This document shows, piece by piece, positions 41,031 through 50,461 of a stretch of 64,000 nt of DNA (its first letter is position 1; each line of letters starts with the position of its first letter). A program made the translations under genes and the position numbers. The notes below the pieces were generated by a model, which was not told the DNA's origin, searched no databases, and saw nothing but the letters and a program-made list of their open reading frames with translations. The stretch spans positions 12,286 to 76,285 of the forward strand of contig JANRIR010000072.1 of the NCBI GenBank assembly GCA_033764725.1, given 5' to 3'. The stretch is from RI-43 sp033764725 (GTDB lineage: Bacteria > Pseudomonadota > Alphaproteobacteria > Caulobacterales > Aquidulcibacteraceae).

Positions 41031-43241
41031 TTATCGCCGCACGCTCAGGCGCACGCCAATCGTGCGCGGCGCGCCGGGCGCGGAGACGGGCGTGAAGTCC
41101 GCGCCGGCGAAGAAGTTGCGCGTCTCCTCATAGTCTTCGTCGAGCAGGTTGCGCGCCCACAGCGCGATTTCGACATCGCGGTCGTTCGGGCGCACTGCGA
41201 CGGTGGCGTTGACAAGCCAATAGCCGTCGACGCCATAGCCCTCGCCGGACGCCGGCTGCAACAGCGGCGGATCGGTATCGGAGCGATACGAATAATCGAG
41301 CGCGCCGCGCCAAGTCCAATCGGCGCCGACGGCGTGTTCGTAATCAATGACGCCGGCATAGGTGAATTCGGGAAAGCCGATGCGCTCGCCGCTCTGGTCG
41401 ATCGTCGCCGGCGGCGCGGCGGTGTTGAGCAGATCGAACTCTTTAAATTCGCCGTGCGCGTAGCCGAAGGTTTGTGTGATGCTCAGCGCATCGCTCGCGC
41501 GCCAGACCAGCTCCAGCTCGGCGCCGTAGATTTCGCTTTCCGGCGCATTGATGATCTTGCCCACGACGGCGTTCAGCCCCGCGTCGAAGATCGCGCCCTG
41601 CACCTGCTGATCGGTGTAGTCGTAGAAATACACTGCGCCATTGGCGCGCAGCGCGCCGCCAAACAGCTCGCTTTTCACGCCGGCTTCGTAGGCGAGCAGA
41701 ATCTCAGGATCGAACGGATCGACGCCTTGCGGATTGAGCGTGTTGTAGGCGGTGAAGCCGCCGCTTTTCACGCCGCGGCTGATCGAGGCGTAGCCGAGCA
41801 CGGCGTCGGAGAAGGCGTATTCCGCAGCCAATCGGCCGCTCCATTCCTCCATGCTGGTGCTGCGATTTTCCAGCGTGCCGTCGACCGTGCCGTTGGCGAA
41901 ATTGAGCGGGCCGAAACCCGACGCAAACGTGCCAAGGCCGATCAGGTCGCGGCTTTCATCCTCGTAGCGCGCGCCGGCGATGAGATTGAGCTGCGGCGTC
42001 GCTTGAAATTCGACCTGGCCGAAAATGCTCTTGGTTTCGACCTCCTGGCGATACGGCGTGCGCACCGCGAAGCCGGGGCCGAAGCTGGCGACGAAATCGG
42101 ATTGATACAATTCGTCGAGTTCTTCTTCGGCGAAATAGAGCCCCGCGATCCAGTCGAAGGCGTCGTCGCCGGTGGAGGCGAGGCGCACTTCGTGCTGCGT
42201 CACTTGGATGTCGGAGGTGAACAATACGCCTGCGACGCCTGCGGTCAGCGCGTCGTAATCGGCGTACTCGCGGCGATCGAAATCTTCGCGGCTGGCGATA
42301 TAGGTCAGCGCGGCAGGGCCGAAATCATAGGTCGTCGTCAAGGAGCCGCCGCGTCCGTCATTGTCGCGGAACGGCTTCTCGTCCGGCGCGATGCCCACGA
42401 TGCTCGCGAACTCCGCCGACGCGCCCCAGGACGTGTCGCGCTGATCGCCGTGCGCGACGCCTGCGGGCGTCGTCTTGAACAGGCGCAGGCCAAGGCCTTC
42501 GGATTCGTCGCGCACGCCGTGGAGGTTGGCCAGCACCGTCAGCCGATCGGTGACGTCGATCTCCAATTGGCCGCGAATGGCGAGGCGATCCTGATCGCCC
42601 AGCGACGCGCCGGTTTCGCGATTGCGCTGCCAGGCGCCGCCTTGCGTCGCTGCGACCGCGACGCGCCCGCGCACCGCATCGCTGAACGGGCCCGACACAT
42701 AGGCTTCGCCGCGGAACAGATCATATGAACCAAGTTCGCCGAACCCGCCGGCCGTGAACGTGTCGGTCGGCCGCGCCGAAATCACGTTCACCGCGCCGCC
42801 CGTCGTGTTGCGTCCGTAAAGCGTGCCTTGCGGCCCGCGCAGCACCTCGACGCGCTCGACGTCGAACAACAGCCCCTGCGTCATCACCGGCAGCGTATAG
42901 GCGACGTCATCGACATACACGCCGACGGTCGGCGCGTTGTTCGTGGCGTAATCCTTGAAGCCGACGCCGCGCAGCGTGAACGACACCTGCCCGGAGCCGA
43001 ACTGGTTTTCCGCATCGAGACTGGGCGTGATGTTCTCCAGGCCATTCACGCCGAACACGCCCTGCTGCACCAATTGTGCGCCGCTCAGCACGCTGACGGC
43101 CACGCCGATATCCTGCACGGCCTGCGCGCGCCGTTGCGCCGTCACAACGATTTCGCTGGAGGCGTCCTGCGCGGCAGCGCCGCTCAAAGTCGCAGCCGTC
43201 ACCGCGGCGGCGGCGGCGAATCCGAAAAACAATCGCGTCAT
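41031..43241 (-). CDS. TonB-dependent receptor (FecA/FhuA-like class)
   Basis: A 736-residue outer-membrane receptor. A signal peptide (about 1-24) is followed by the TonB-box-like SEIVVTAQRRAQAVQDIGVA. The plug shows GQVSFTLRGVG and VEVLRGPQGTLYGRNTTGG, a signature of receptors for small ligands such as siderophores, cofactors or aromatic compounds. A 22-strand barrel ends in RTIGVRLSVRR; the terminal residue is Arg, not the usual Phe, which is atypical for the insertion signal. It lies 28 bases after the aminotransferase stop, so the two are co-transcribed. The ligand is unknown. Confidence 0.92.
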   Translation of the reverse strand: MTRLFFGFAAAAAVTAATLSGAAAQDASSEIVVTAQRRAQAVQDIGVAVSVLSGAQLVQQGVFGVNGLENITPSLDAENQFGSGQVSFTLRGVGFKDYATNNAPTVGVYVDDVAYTLPVMTQGLLFDVERVEVLRGPQGTLYGRNTTGGAVNVISARPTDTFTAGGFGELGSYDLFRGEAYVSGPFSDAVRGRVAVAATQGGAWQRNRETGASLGDQDRLAIRGQLEIDVTDRLTVLANLHGVRDESEGLGLRLFKTTPAGVAHGDQRDTSWGASAEFASIVGIAPDEKPFRDNDGRGGSLTTTYDFGPAALTYIASREDFDRREYADYDALTAGVAGVLFTSDIQVTQHEVRLASTGDDAFDWIAGLYFAEEELDELYQSDFVASFGPGFAVRTPYRQEVETKSIFGQVEFQATPQLNLIAGARYEDESRDLIGLGTFASGFGPLNFANGTVDGTLENRSTSMEEWSGRLAAEYAFSDAVLGYASISRGVKSGGFTAYNTLNPQGVDPFDPEILLAYEAGVKSELFGGALRANGAVYFYDYTDQQVQGAIFDAGLNAVVGKIINAPESEIYGAELELVWRASDALSITQTFGYAHGEFKEFDLLNTAAPPATIDQSGERIGFPEFTYAGVIDYEHAVGADWTWRGALDYSYRSDTDPPLLQPASGEGYGVDGYWLVNATVAVRPNDRDVEIALWARNLLDEDYEETRNFFAGADFTPVSAPGAPRTIGVRLSVRR

Positions 43242-43269
43242 CCTGTTTCCCTCTGCGCCTCGGCGCGGC

Positions 43270-44619
43270 TCATTCGGTCTCGGCCAATACGCTTTCCACA
43301 ATGCTAAAGATGCGGTCGATCTCATCGGGCGTGTGATCGAAGAAGGGCGCAAACTGCAGCACGTCGCCGCCATTGCGCACGAGCGCGCCGCGCGCGAAGC
43401 AGCGGGCGTGAACCTCAAGCCCGCGCGCGCCGGGCGCGTCGGGGCGCGAGGCGAGCTCGATCCCGCCCATGAGGCCCATAGATCGGATATCGATGACATG
43501 GCGCGCGCCCCTGACCGCATGCAGACGTTCAGCGAAGGCGTCTTCGAGGCGGCGCGCGGCGTCGAACGAATTCTCCTGACGCAAGAGGGCGAGCGTGGCG
43601 CGCGCGGCCGCGACCGCGACGGGGTGGCCGGAATAAGTGTAGCCGTGGAAGAACTCCACCGCATGCGCCGGTCCCTGCATCAGCGCGTCATGCACGCCGC
43701 GTCGGGCGACGACGCCGCCCAGCGGAACTGCGCCATTGGTGACGCCTTTGGCGAAGCAGATGATATCGGGCGTGACGCCGAAGCGCTGCGCCGCGAAGGG
43801 CGCGCCGAGGCGGCCGAAACCGGTGATCACCTCGTCGAAGATCAGCAGGATGTCGTGCGCATCGCACAGCGCGCGCAGGCGCTGCAGATAGCCGAGCGGC
43901 GGCGGCAGCACGCCGCTAGACCCCGACACCGGCTCCACGATCACCGCCGCGATGGCGTCCGCCCCGTGCCGGGCGATCTCCTCGCTCAGCGCATCGGCGA
44001 ATTCTGCGCCATAGATCGGCTGTCCGCGCACGAAGGTGTTGCGCGCGAGGTCCAGCGTTGAGGGGAGGTGGCTGATCGTGGCGGGCAGCGCGCCTTCGAA
44101 GGCCCGGCGATTGTTGGGCATGCCGCCGACCGCGACGCCCCCGAAATTGGCGCCGTGATAGCCGCGGGCGCGCCCGATCAGCCGCGTCTTGCCCGGCTTG
44201 CCGCGCGCCTGCTGATAGGCGAGCGCGATCTTCAAGGCGGTGTCGACCGCCTCGGACCCTGAATTGGTGAAGAAAACGCTGTCCAGCCCTGGGGGCGCCA
44301 GGGCGGCGATCTCGGCCGCCAGCGCGAACGCGGCTTCGTGGCCGACCTGAAAGGCCGGCGCGTAATCGAGGGTCAGCAATTGGCGGTGGACGGCGTCAGC
44401 AATCTCGCGTCGCCCATGGCCCAGCCCGGTCGTCCACAGGCCCGAGAGCGAGTCCAGAATCCGCCGGCCGTCGGGCGCGCGGTAGGCGTGGCCGACGGCG
44501 GACGCGATCAGCCGCGGCGCGGCCTTGAATGACCGGTTCGCCGTGAACGGCATCCAATAGGCGTCCAGATCGAGGGCGGGCTCATCTACGGGGGTCGGCG
44601 CCGCTCTCTGCGCACCCAT
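43270..44619 (-). CDS. Class III omega-amino acid:pyruvate aminotransferase
   Basis: A 449-residue PLP enzyme of the beta-alanine/omega-amino acid:pyruvate transaminase type. Key features are YWMPFTANRSFKAAPRLIAS (typical omega-APT N-terminus), NSGSEAVDTALKIA, the PLP-contacting D262 (LLIFDEVITGFGRLG) and the Schiff-base lysine K291 (FAKGVTNGAVPLGG). It would move the terminal amino group of beta-alanine or related amines to pyruvate in the cytosol. It is the first gene of a two-gene operon with a TonB receptor. Its start lies 13 bases downstream of a 22-base palindrome that may be an operator. Confidence 0.92.
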   Translation of the reverse strand: MGAQRAAPTPVDEPALDLDAYWMPFTANRSFKAAPRLIASAVGHAYRAPDGRRILDSLSGLWTTGLGHGRREIADAVHRQLLTLDYAPAFQVGHEAAFALAAEIAALAPPGLDSVFFTNSGSEAVDTALKIALAYQQARGKPGKTRLIGRARGYHGANFGGVAVGGMPNNRRAFEGALPATISHLPSTLDLARNTFVRGQPIYGAEFADALSEEIARHGADAIAAVIVEPVSGSSGVLPPPLGYLQRLRALCDAHDILLIFDEVITGFGRLGAPFAAQRFGVTPDIICFAKGVTNGAVPLGGVVARRGVHDALMQGPAHAVEFFHGYTYSGHPVAVAAARATLALLRQENSFDAARRLEDAFAERLHAVRGARHVIDIRSMGLMGGIELASRPDAPGARGLEVHARCFARGALVRNGGDVLQFAPFFDHTPDEIDRIFSIVESVLAETE

Positions 44620-44632
44620 GACACGCCTCCTG

Positions 44633-44654
44633 AATTAACCCGATCGGATTAATT
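44633..44654. promoter_or_regulatory. 22-base near-perfect palindrome, operator candidate
   Basis: The AT-rich dyad has arms AATTAA and TTAATT around a central CGATCG, with only one mismatched base pair among eleven. It stands out from the GC-rich surroundings and lies immediately upstream (minus strand) of the aminotransferase ATG, overlapping where a ribosome-binding site or promoter would be. It is well placed to bind a dimeric repressor controlling the aminotransferase/TonB-receptor operon. No regulator gene is adjacent. Confidence 0.65.
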
Positions 44655-44705
44655 GAGTTTTTGGGTGCTGGGTAGCGAAACTTGCTGCCTGGGCTTTGAG
44701 GCGCG

Positions 44706-45500
44706 CTAAAGGCCGAGAAGGTGCGCAGCGGCGGCAGTCGAAAACGCCTCCGGCTGATCCCAGTGCAGGGAGTGGGCGGCGCCGGGCAGGACTACCGTCC
44801 GCCGATTGGCGATCGCGGCGAAGGAGGCTTCGCTCTCTTCCGGTGAAAACAACAGGTCGAGCGCGCCGCACAGGATCAGCGTCGGCGCTGCGATTGTGGC
44901 GAGCGCGGCTGCATCGAAGCCGCTCGCGGCGGCGGCCTGCGCCGCATAGGCGGCGTCGGATTGCGGATAGGGATACTCCGAAGACAGCCGCGCGGCTTCC
45001 GCCACGGCGTTGGGATCGGCGAAGAAGGGCGGCGCGAACAGCCAGGGATACATCATCCGGAAAAACAGCTCGCGCGGAATGGGCTCTGCGCGCAGCCGGG
45101 CGAGGTCTTGCATGAGCGTGCGGGTGCGCGCGTTCGCTTGCGCGCATGCGCCCGCCAGCACGAGACGGTCGACGCGCTGCGCGTGACGCGCCGCAAAGGT
45201 CGCCGCAATCAATCCGCCCATCGAATGCCCGAGCACGTGCGCGCGCGCAACGCCAAGATGATCGAGCAGCGCGGCCGCGTCGTCGGCCATGCGCGCGAGG
45301 CTGATGGGCGCGTCCTGCGGCGTTGTGCGCCCGCAGCCGCGATTGTCCGGCAAAATCAAGCGAAAGCGCTGCGCCAGCACCGGCCGCACCGGCGCCCAGC
45401 TCTGGCTGTCGCTGGCGAGGCCCGCGAGCAGGAGCAAGGGCGGCCCTTCGCCTTCGATCTCGAAATAAACATCCACGGCGTCGATGCGGACATGCGGCAT
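44706..45500 (-). CDS. Alpha/beta hydrolase
   Basis: A 264-residue alpha/beta-hydrolase with PLLLLAGLASDSQSWAPV, the oxyanion region LPDNRGCGRT, nucleophile Ser in VLGHSMGGLIA, an acid in LILCGALDLLFSPEES and the catalytic His in LPGAAHSLHW. This is the enol-lactonase/peptidase-like class; the reaction is not decidable. The ATG at 45498-45500 has an AGGAG five bases upstream, within the end of the ABC ATPase gene, so I prefer it to the GTG at 45506. It is the last gene of the peptide ABC operon, and a hydrolase acting on the imported substrate would make sense. Confidence 0.87.
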   Translation of the reverse strand: MPHVRIDAVDVYFEIEGEGPPLLLLAGLASDSQSWAPVRPVLAQRFRLILPDNRGCGRTTPQDAPISLARMADDAAALLDHLGVARAHVLGHSMGGLIAATFAARHAQRVDRLVLAGACAQANARTRTLMQDLARLRAEPIPRELFFRMMYPWLFAPPFFADPNAVAEAARLSSEYPYPQSDAAYAAQAAAASGFDAAALATIAAPTLILCGALDLLFSPEESEASFAAIANRRTVVLPGAAHSLHWDQPEAFSTAAAAHLLGL

Positions 45501-45502
45501 GA

Positions 45503-47074
45503 TCACTCCTGCGGCGAGAGGCGCGGCGCGGCGGCGATGAGCGCTGCGGAATAGGGATGGTGCGGCGTTTTGAACAGCGTCGCGACGGGCGCATCTTCGA
45601 CGATGGCGCCGTCGCGCATCACCAGAACGCGATCGGTGACGGCCTCGACGATGCTCAGATCGTGGGTGATGAACAGCGTCGTGAGCGCCATCGCATCGGC
45701 GATGTCGCTGATCAGGTCCAGCATCTGGGTGCGAATGGTCGGGTCGAGCGAGGAGACCGCCTCGTCCAGCACCAGGATGTCGGGCTGCGTGATCAGCGCG
45801 CGCGCCAGCGCCAGCCTTTGGCGTTGTCCGCCTGAAAAGGCGTGCGGATAACGCGTGCCGTCGGCGGCGGAAAGGCCGACGCGGACGATCATCGCGTGCG
45901 CGCGCGCGGTGCGTTCGCCCGATGTCAAGGTCGGCTCCAGCGCGCGCAGCGGTTCTGCGATCGCATCGCCCACGCGCATGCGCGGATCGAAGCTCGAGGT
46001 TGGGTCCTGGAACACGATCTGGATACGTTTGCGCAAGGCGCGCAGCGCCGCGCCGCGGGCTTGTGCAATATCGACGCCGTCGATGCGCACGGCCCCCGCA
46101 TCGGGACGCTGCAGGCCCAACAGCACGCGCGCCAAGGTCGACTTTCCCGCGCCGGATTCGCCGACGATTCCGATGCGCTCGCCAGCCGCTACGGAGAACG
46201 ATACCCCGCGCAGCGCGTGTGCGTCGGCTGCGGCGCTGCGTCCTGCATAGCGCACGGCGACGTCCTTCGCCTCGAGCAGCGTGCGTCCCGGGGCGCGTTG
46301 CGCGGCGCGGCGCTTGGGATGCGCGGCCGCGGCGAGCGCGCGCGCATAGGGATGCGTCAAGCGCGCGAAGAGATCGGGCCCATCGGCCTGGTCGACCACG
46401 GCGCCGTCCTGCAGCACGGCGACGCGGTCGGCGATTGCTTGCACGACGGCGAAATCATGCGTCACCAGCACCACAGCCGCGCCGTCCTCGCGGGCCAGCA
46501 TGCGGAACAGATCCAGGATTTTGGCTTGTGTGGTCACGTCGAGCGCGGTGGTGGGCTCGTCGGCCAGAAGCACGCTTGGGCGCAGGCTGGTCGCGATCGC
46601 GATGGCGGCGCGCTGGCGTTGCCCGCCAGACACTTCGTGGGGAAAGCGCTGCGCAAGCGCCGGATCGAGCCCCACATGCGCCATCGCCGCGCGTGCGCCG
46701 TCCAGCGCCGCCGACGGCGATGCGCGTCCATGGATGATCGCGCCCTCGGCGATCTGCGCACCGATCGTCTGCACGGGATTGAGCGCGGCGAGCGGCTCCT
46801 GAAACACCATGCCGATCTCTGCGCCTCGGATGCGTTCCATCTCCGTGGTGGAGGCGTGCGTCAGGTCGCGCCCGTTCAAGCGCACGGCGCCGTCGCGTTG
46901 CGCTGGGCGCGGCAGAAAGCCGAGGATCGCGCGCAGAAGCATCGTCTTGCCTGCGCCGGATTCGCCGACGATCGCGGTGACCTCGCCGGCGCGCGCGACA
47001 AGATCGACCGCGCGCAAAAGGCGTTTCCCTCCCAGCGTGACGCTGAGCTTCTCGAGGTCCAGCGCCGCGCTCAT
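45503..47074 (-). CDS. Peptide ABC transporter, fused double ATPase (DppD-DppF type)
   Basis: A 523-residue protein joining two ABC ATPase domains in one chain. The first has Walker A GESGAGKTM and signature VSGGQRQRAAIAIA. The second has GESGAGKSTLARVLLGLQ and FSGGQRQRLALARALI, each with Walker B (VLLADEPTTALD, ILVLDEAVSSLD). Both carry the C-terminal HPYARAL / HHPYSAAL peptide-importer motif. Such fusions energise oligopeptide, glutathione or microcin-type importers. The start overlaps the upstream permease stop by 4 bases, and the stop is 2 bases from the hydrolase ATG. Confidence 0.94.
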   Translation of the reverse strand: MSAALDLEKLSVTLGGKRLLRAVDLVARAGEVTAIVGESGAGKTMLLRAILGFLPRPAQRDGAVRLNGRDLTHASTTEMERIRGAEIGMVFQEPLAALNPVQTIGAQIAEGAIIHGRASPSAALDGARAAMAHVGLDPALAQRFPHEVSGGQRQRAAIAIATSLRPSVLLADEPTTALDVTTQAKILDLFRMLAREDGAAVVLVTHDFAVVQAIADRVAVLQDGAVVDQADGPDLFARLTHPYARALAAAAHPKRRAAQRAPGRTLLEAKDVAVRYAGRSAAADAHALRGVSFSVAAGERIGIVGESGAGKSTLARVLLGLQRPDAGAVRIDGVDIAQARGAALRALRKRIQIVFQDPTSSFDPRMRVGDAIAEPLRALEPTLTSGERTARAHAMIVRVGLSAADGTRYPHAFSGGQRQRLALARALITQPDILVLDEAVSSLDPTIRTQMLDLISDIADAMALTTLFITHDLSIVEAVTDRVLVMRDGAIVEDAPVATLFKTPHHPYSAALIAAAPRLSPQE

Positions 47075-47892
47075 GCCGCGCGCCGCGGATCGCGCGCCTC
47101 GCGCAGGCCGTCGGCCAGCAAGGACAAGCCCAGAACGGTCGCAAAGATCGCCAGCCCCGGCGCGATCGCCAGATGCGGCGCGAGGAAGGAGAAGGTTTGC
47201 GTTTCGCTCAACATCCGGCCCCAACTCGGCGTCGGCGGCTGCACGCCGATCCCGACATAGGAGAGTGCGGCCTCCGCCAGCACGGCTACCGAAACCTGCG
47301 TCGCGCCCTGGATCAGCACCTGATCGGCGAGGTTGGGCAGGATATGCCGGCGCGCGATGGCCAAGCGGCTCATGCCGCCGGCGCGCGCGGCCAGAACGAA
47401 ATCGCGCTGCATCAGCGCACGCGCGTCGCCGCGCACAAGTCTTGCGAACACGGGAATGTTGAACACGCCGATCGCGATCGCAGCGTTGAGCGCGTTCTGC
47501 CCGATGACGCTGGTCAACAATATCGCCAAAAGCAGCGCGGGAAAGGCGAACGCGACGTCATTGAGGCGCATCACGACGCCGTCGACGACGCCGCCGCGCA
47601 CGCCGGCCAAAAGGCCGAGCGGCGCCCCGATCCCGACGCCGATCAGCACCGCGCCGAGCGCCACGCCGAGCGACGCGCGCGCGCCGGCGAGGACCATCGA
47701 CAACACGTCGCGCCCGAGCGGATCGGTTCCCAGCGGATGCGTCCAGGACGGCGGCGCCAGCGCCCGCGCCAAGTCTATCGCGGCGGGATCGTGCGGGGTC
47801 CACACAAGCGAGACGAGCGCAGCGACGACGGCGCATCCGCACAGCGCGATCCCGAGCGCAAGCTGCGGCGCACGCCTCAAGGCGGCGATCAT
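47071..47892 (-). CDS. Peptide ABC transporter permease (DppC type)
   Basis: A 273-residue inner-membrane permease with an N-terminal helix, then the conserved HPLGTDPLGRDVLSMVLAGA and about five further helices. The EAA loop is LAARAGGMSRLAIARRHILPN. This is the second permease of a dipeptide/oligopeptide importer. The ATG (47890-47892) overlaps the DppB-type gene stop, and the gene itself overlaps the ATPase gene. Confidence 0.93.
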   Translation of the reverse strand: MIAALRRAPQLALGIALCGCAVVAALVSLVWTPHDPAAIDLARALAPPSWTHPLGTDPLGRDVLSMVLAGARASLGVALGAVLIGVGIGAPLGLLAGVRGGVVDGVVMRLNDVAFAFPALLLAILLTSVIGQNALNAAIAIGVFNIPVFARLVRGDARALMQRDFVLAARAGGMSRLAIARRHILPNLADQVLIQGATQVSVAVLAEAALSYVGIGVQPPTPSWGRMLSETQTFSFLAPHLAIAPGLAIFATVLGLSLLADGLREARDPRRAA

Positions 47893-48842
47893 GACGCCCT
47901 CGGTCGGCGCAGGCGCGGATCGGCGAGCGCGTAGAGAAAATCGACGATGAAGGCGATCACGACCGAGGCGAACACCAGCGCCATCACCACGCCGCGCACG
48001 ACGATGAGATCGCGCTGTGCGATCGCCTGCATCGCGAGCCGGCCGAGACCGGGCAGGTAGAACACCGTTTCGATCACCACCGCGCCCGCGATCAGGAACG
48101 ACGCCTGCAGCCCCATGATCGACAACGCCGGCAACAGCGCATTGGGCAAAGCGTGGCGCGTCAGCGCGCGCCAGGGACTGGCGCCCTTCGCGCGCGCGGT
48201 GCGCACATAATCCTCGTTCAGCGCCTCCATCAGGCTTGCGCGCAGAACCCGCATCAAGATCGCCGCCTGCGGCGCCGCAAGCGCGACGGCGGGCAGGATC
48301 AAGGCGTGCAGCGCCGGCCCTGCGCCTGCGCTCCAGCCCGGAAAGCCGCCGGCGGAGAACCACCCAAGGCCCGCGGAGAACGTCAGCGCGAGCAGCAGCG
48401 CGAGCCAGAAATTCGGCGCAGCGATCGCCGCCTGCGCGCCCGCCAGCGTCACGCGCGCCGCGATCGTGCCTCTGCGCGCGACGACGAACAGTGCGGCCGC
48501 AAACGCCGCCGCCGCCGACAAGAGGAACGCCATCGCCGCAAGCGGCGCGGAGACCTGCGCGCGCTCCCACAGCAGATCCGCCACCGGCACGCGATAGGTG
48601 TAGCTGACGCCGAAATCGCCGCGCGCCAAGCCGGCGATCCAATCGATATAGCGCTGCAGCGGCGGCGCATCGAGGCCGAGTTCGGCGCGCAGCGCAGCGA
48701 TCGCTGCGGGATCGGCGTTGAGGCCCATCATGTAGGCGGCCGGATCGCCGGGCGCGATGTCGAGACAAATGAAAATAAGCACGCTCGCGAGCGCCAGAGT
48801 CGCGCCCAGCGCCGCCGCGCGTCCGAGCAGAAACCCGATCAT
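47889..48842 (-). CDS. Peptide ABC transporter permease (DppB type)
   Basis: A 317-residue permease with six helices. The periplasmic loop after helix 1 shows LGLDAPPLQRYIDWIAGLARGDFG, typical of DppB proteins. The EAA loop (DYVRTARAKGASPWRALTRHALPN) contacts the ATPase. It overlaps the substrate-binding protein gene upstream and the second permease gene downstream by 4 bases each. Confidence 0.93.
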   Translation of the reverse strand: MIGFLLGRAAALGATLALASVLIFICLDIAPGDPAAYMMGLNADPAAIAALRAELGLDAPPLQRYIDWIAGLARGDFGVSYTYRVPVADLLWERAQVSAPLAAMAFLLSAAAAFAAALFVVARRGTIAARVTLAGAQAAIAAPNFWLALLLALTFSAGLGWFSAGGFPGWSAGAGPALHALILPAVALAAPQAAILMRVLRASLMEALNEDYVRTARAKGASPWRALTRHALPNALLPALSIMGLQASFLIAGAVVIETVFYLPGLGRLAMQAIAQRDLIVVRGVVMALVFASVVIAFIVDFLYALADPRLRRPRAS

Positions 48843-50362
48843 GCCGGCGCCCGTGCTGCGGCGGTGAGATCATTGGCCGGGATCGGCGCATCGCGCCAGA
48901 CGCCGCGCACATCCTTGCGCCAGACGCCAAGTTTCGGAAACTGGAACAGGAACACGTTCACCGCATCGCGCGACAGGATGCGTTGCGCCTCCTGCAGCGC
49001 GGCGATGCGATCCTGCGGCGCAGTTGCGGCTTCGGCTGTCCGCATTGCGGCATTGAAGGCGTCGCTGCGATAGCGGAAATAATAATCGTCGCGCGCATAG
49101 ATGCCGATATCGTTCGGCTCGGTGTGCGACACGACCGTGAGATCGTAGTCGGCGTTGGCGAACGTCTGGTCCAGCCATTGCGCCCATTCCATGTTGTCGA
49201 TGCGCACAGCGACGCCGATGGCGGCCAATTGCGCCGCGATCACCTCGCCGCCGCGCCGGGCGTAGCCTGTCGGCGGCAGCGTCAGGCGCGCCGCAAAGCC
49301 GTTGGGAAACCCCGCCTCAGCCAGAAGCGCGCGGGCGCGGGCGGGATCGTAGGGATAGGCGCCGGTGAGATCGACATAAGCGGGATCGGTCGGCGCCATG
49401 TGCGCGCCGATCGGCTGGCCGTAGCCGAAGGTCGCGGCGCGGATCACGGCCGTGCGGTCGATCGCATGCGAGAGCGCGCGGCGCACGCGCAGGTCCGTGA
49501 ACGGCGCGCGGGCATTGTTCATCGCGAGGATGGTTTCGCCTTGCGAGGCGCCGATCGCGATCCGGAAACGCCCGTCGCGCTGCACCAATTGCAGCAATTC
49601 CGGCGCGGGGAAATCGGGAAAGCCGTCGACGTCGCCGGCCAGGAGCGCCGCATAGGCCGCCGCCGCGTCCGGCACGAACACGAAGCGCGCGGCGTCCAGC
49701 TGCGCAGGCGGCCCCCAATAGGTTTCGTTGCGCTTCAGCGCAATCATCGCGCCGCGCGCCCAATGGTCGAAGCGGAACGGCCCGGTGCCGATCGGATCGG
49801 TCGCGTTCGTCGCAGCGCTCCGGCGCGACACGATCGCCGCATCGCCCCAGGCCAGCACGGAGAGAAAATCTCCCGCGGGGCGGGAGAGGCGCACGCGCAC
49901 GGTCAGCGGATCGAGCGCCTCGACCGCGTCGATCGGCGCAAACAGCGCGGTCTGCGCGTTGGTGGAGCCCTCGGCGCGCGCGCGATCGAGGGAGAAGACG
50001 ACGTCTGCCGCCTCGCACGGCGCGCCATCGTGGAAGCGCACGCCGGGGTGAAGCCTGAACGTATAGGTGCGGCCGTCGCGGGACGTCTCCCAAGCCCGCG
50101 CCAGGGCCGGCTCGATGGCGCCGGTTTCACGCATGCGCGTCAGCCCCTCGAAGACGTTGGCGTAGACCACCTCGTCGGTGGCGGCTGCGGCGCCGAGGGT
50201 GGGGTCAAGCGTCGGCGGCTCGAGGCCGAGGCCCAGCGTGAGCGTCCCGGTCTCGACGACAGCCGCGCCGGCGCATTGGGCGAGCAGCGGGGCGGCGCCG
50301 GCCGCCAGCACGCCGCGCCGGGTTGCGGCCAGGGCGGATGGGCGGGGCGGGCGCGCGGGCAT
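48839..50362 (-). CDS. Peptide ABC transporter substrate-binding protein (family 5)
   Basis: A 507-residue solute-binding protein, first gene of a five-gene operon. The N-terminus ATRRGVLAAGAAPLLAQC suggests a Tat lipoprotein signal. Family motifs are EPPTLDPTLGAAAATDEVVY, RFHDGAPCEAADVVFSLDRA, IGTGPFRFDHW and DLRVRRALSHAIDRTAVI. It would capture peptides or related compounds in the periplasm for the DppB/DppC/double-ATPase importer. Its ligand may differ from that of the orphan binding protein at 19489, with which it shares family but little sequence. Confidence 0.94.
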   Translation of the reverse strand: MPARPPRPSALAATRRGVLAAGAAPLLAQCAGAAVVETGTLTLGLGLEPPTLDPTLGAAAATDEVVYANVFEGLTRMRETGAIEPALARAWETSRDGRTYTFRLHPGVRFHDGAPCEAADVVFSLDRARAEGSTNAQTALFAPIDAVEALDPLTVRVRLSRPAGDFLSVLAWGDAAIVSRRSAATNATDPIGTGPFRFDHWARGAMIALKRNETYWGPPAQLDAARFVFVPDAAAAYAALLAGDVDGFPDFPAPELLQLVQRDGRFRIAIGASQGETILAMNNARAPFTDLRVRRALSHAIDRTAVIRAATFGYGQPIGAHMAPTDPAYVDLTGAYPYDPARARALLAEAGFPNGFAARLTLPPTGYARRGGEVIAAQLAAIGVAVRIDNMEWAQWLDQTFANADYDLTVVSHTEPNDIGIYARDDYYFRYRSDAFNAAMRTAEAATAPQDRIAALQEAQRILSRDAVNVFLFQFPKLGVWRKDVRGVWRDAPIPANDLTAAARAPA

Positions 50363-50461
50363 GGCCGGCTGCTCTGGCCGGGCCGCGCCAGGGCTGTCAA
50401 TCCGCCCCCGTCGCCCGTGGCCTTGTCGGGGCCGGAGCGATCTGTTACCCCGCCGCGCTCT

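Noticed and set aside
44635..44652. TTAA...TTAA pair as a CtrA binding site
   Set aside because: The spacing is 10 bases rather than the 7 of the CtrA consensus, and the whole 22-base dyad is symmetric, which points to another regulator.
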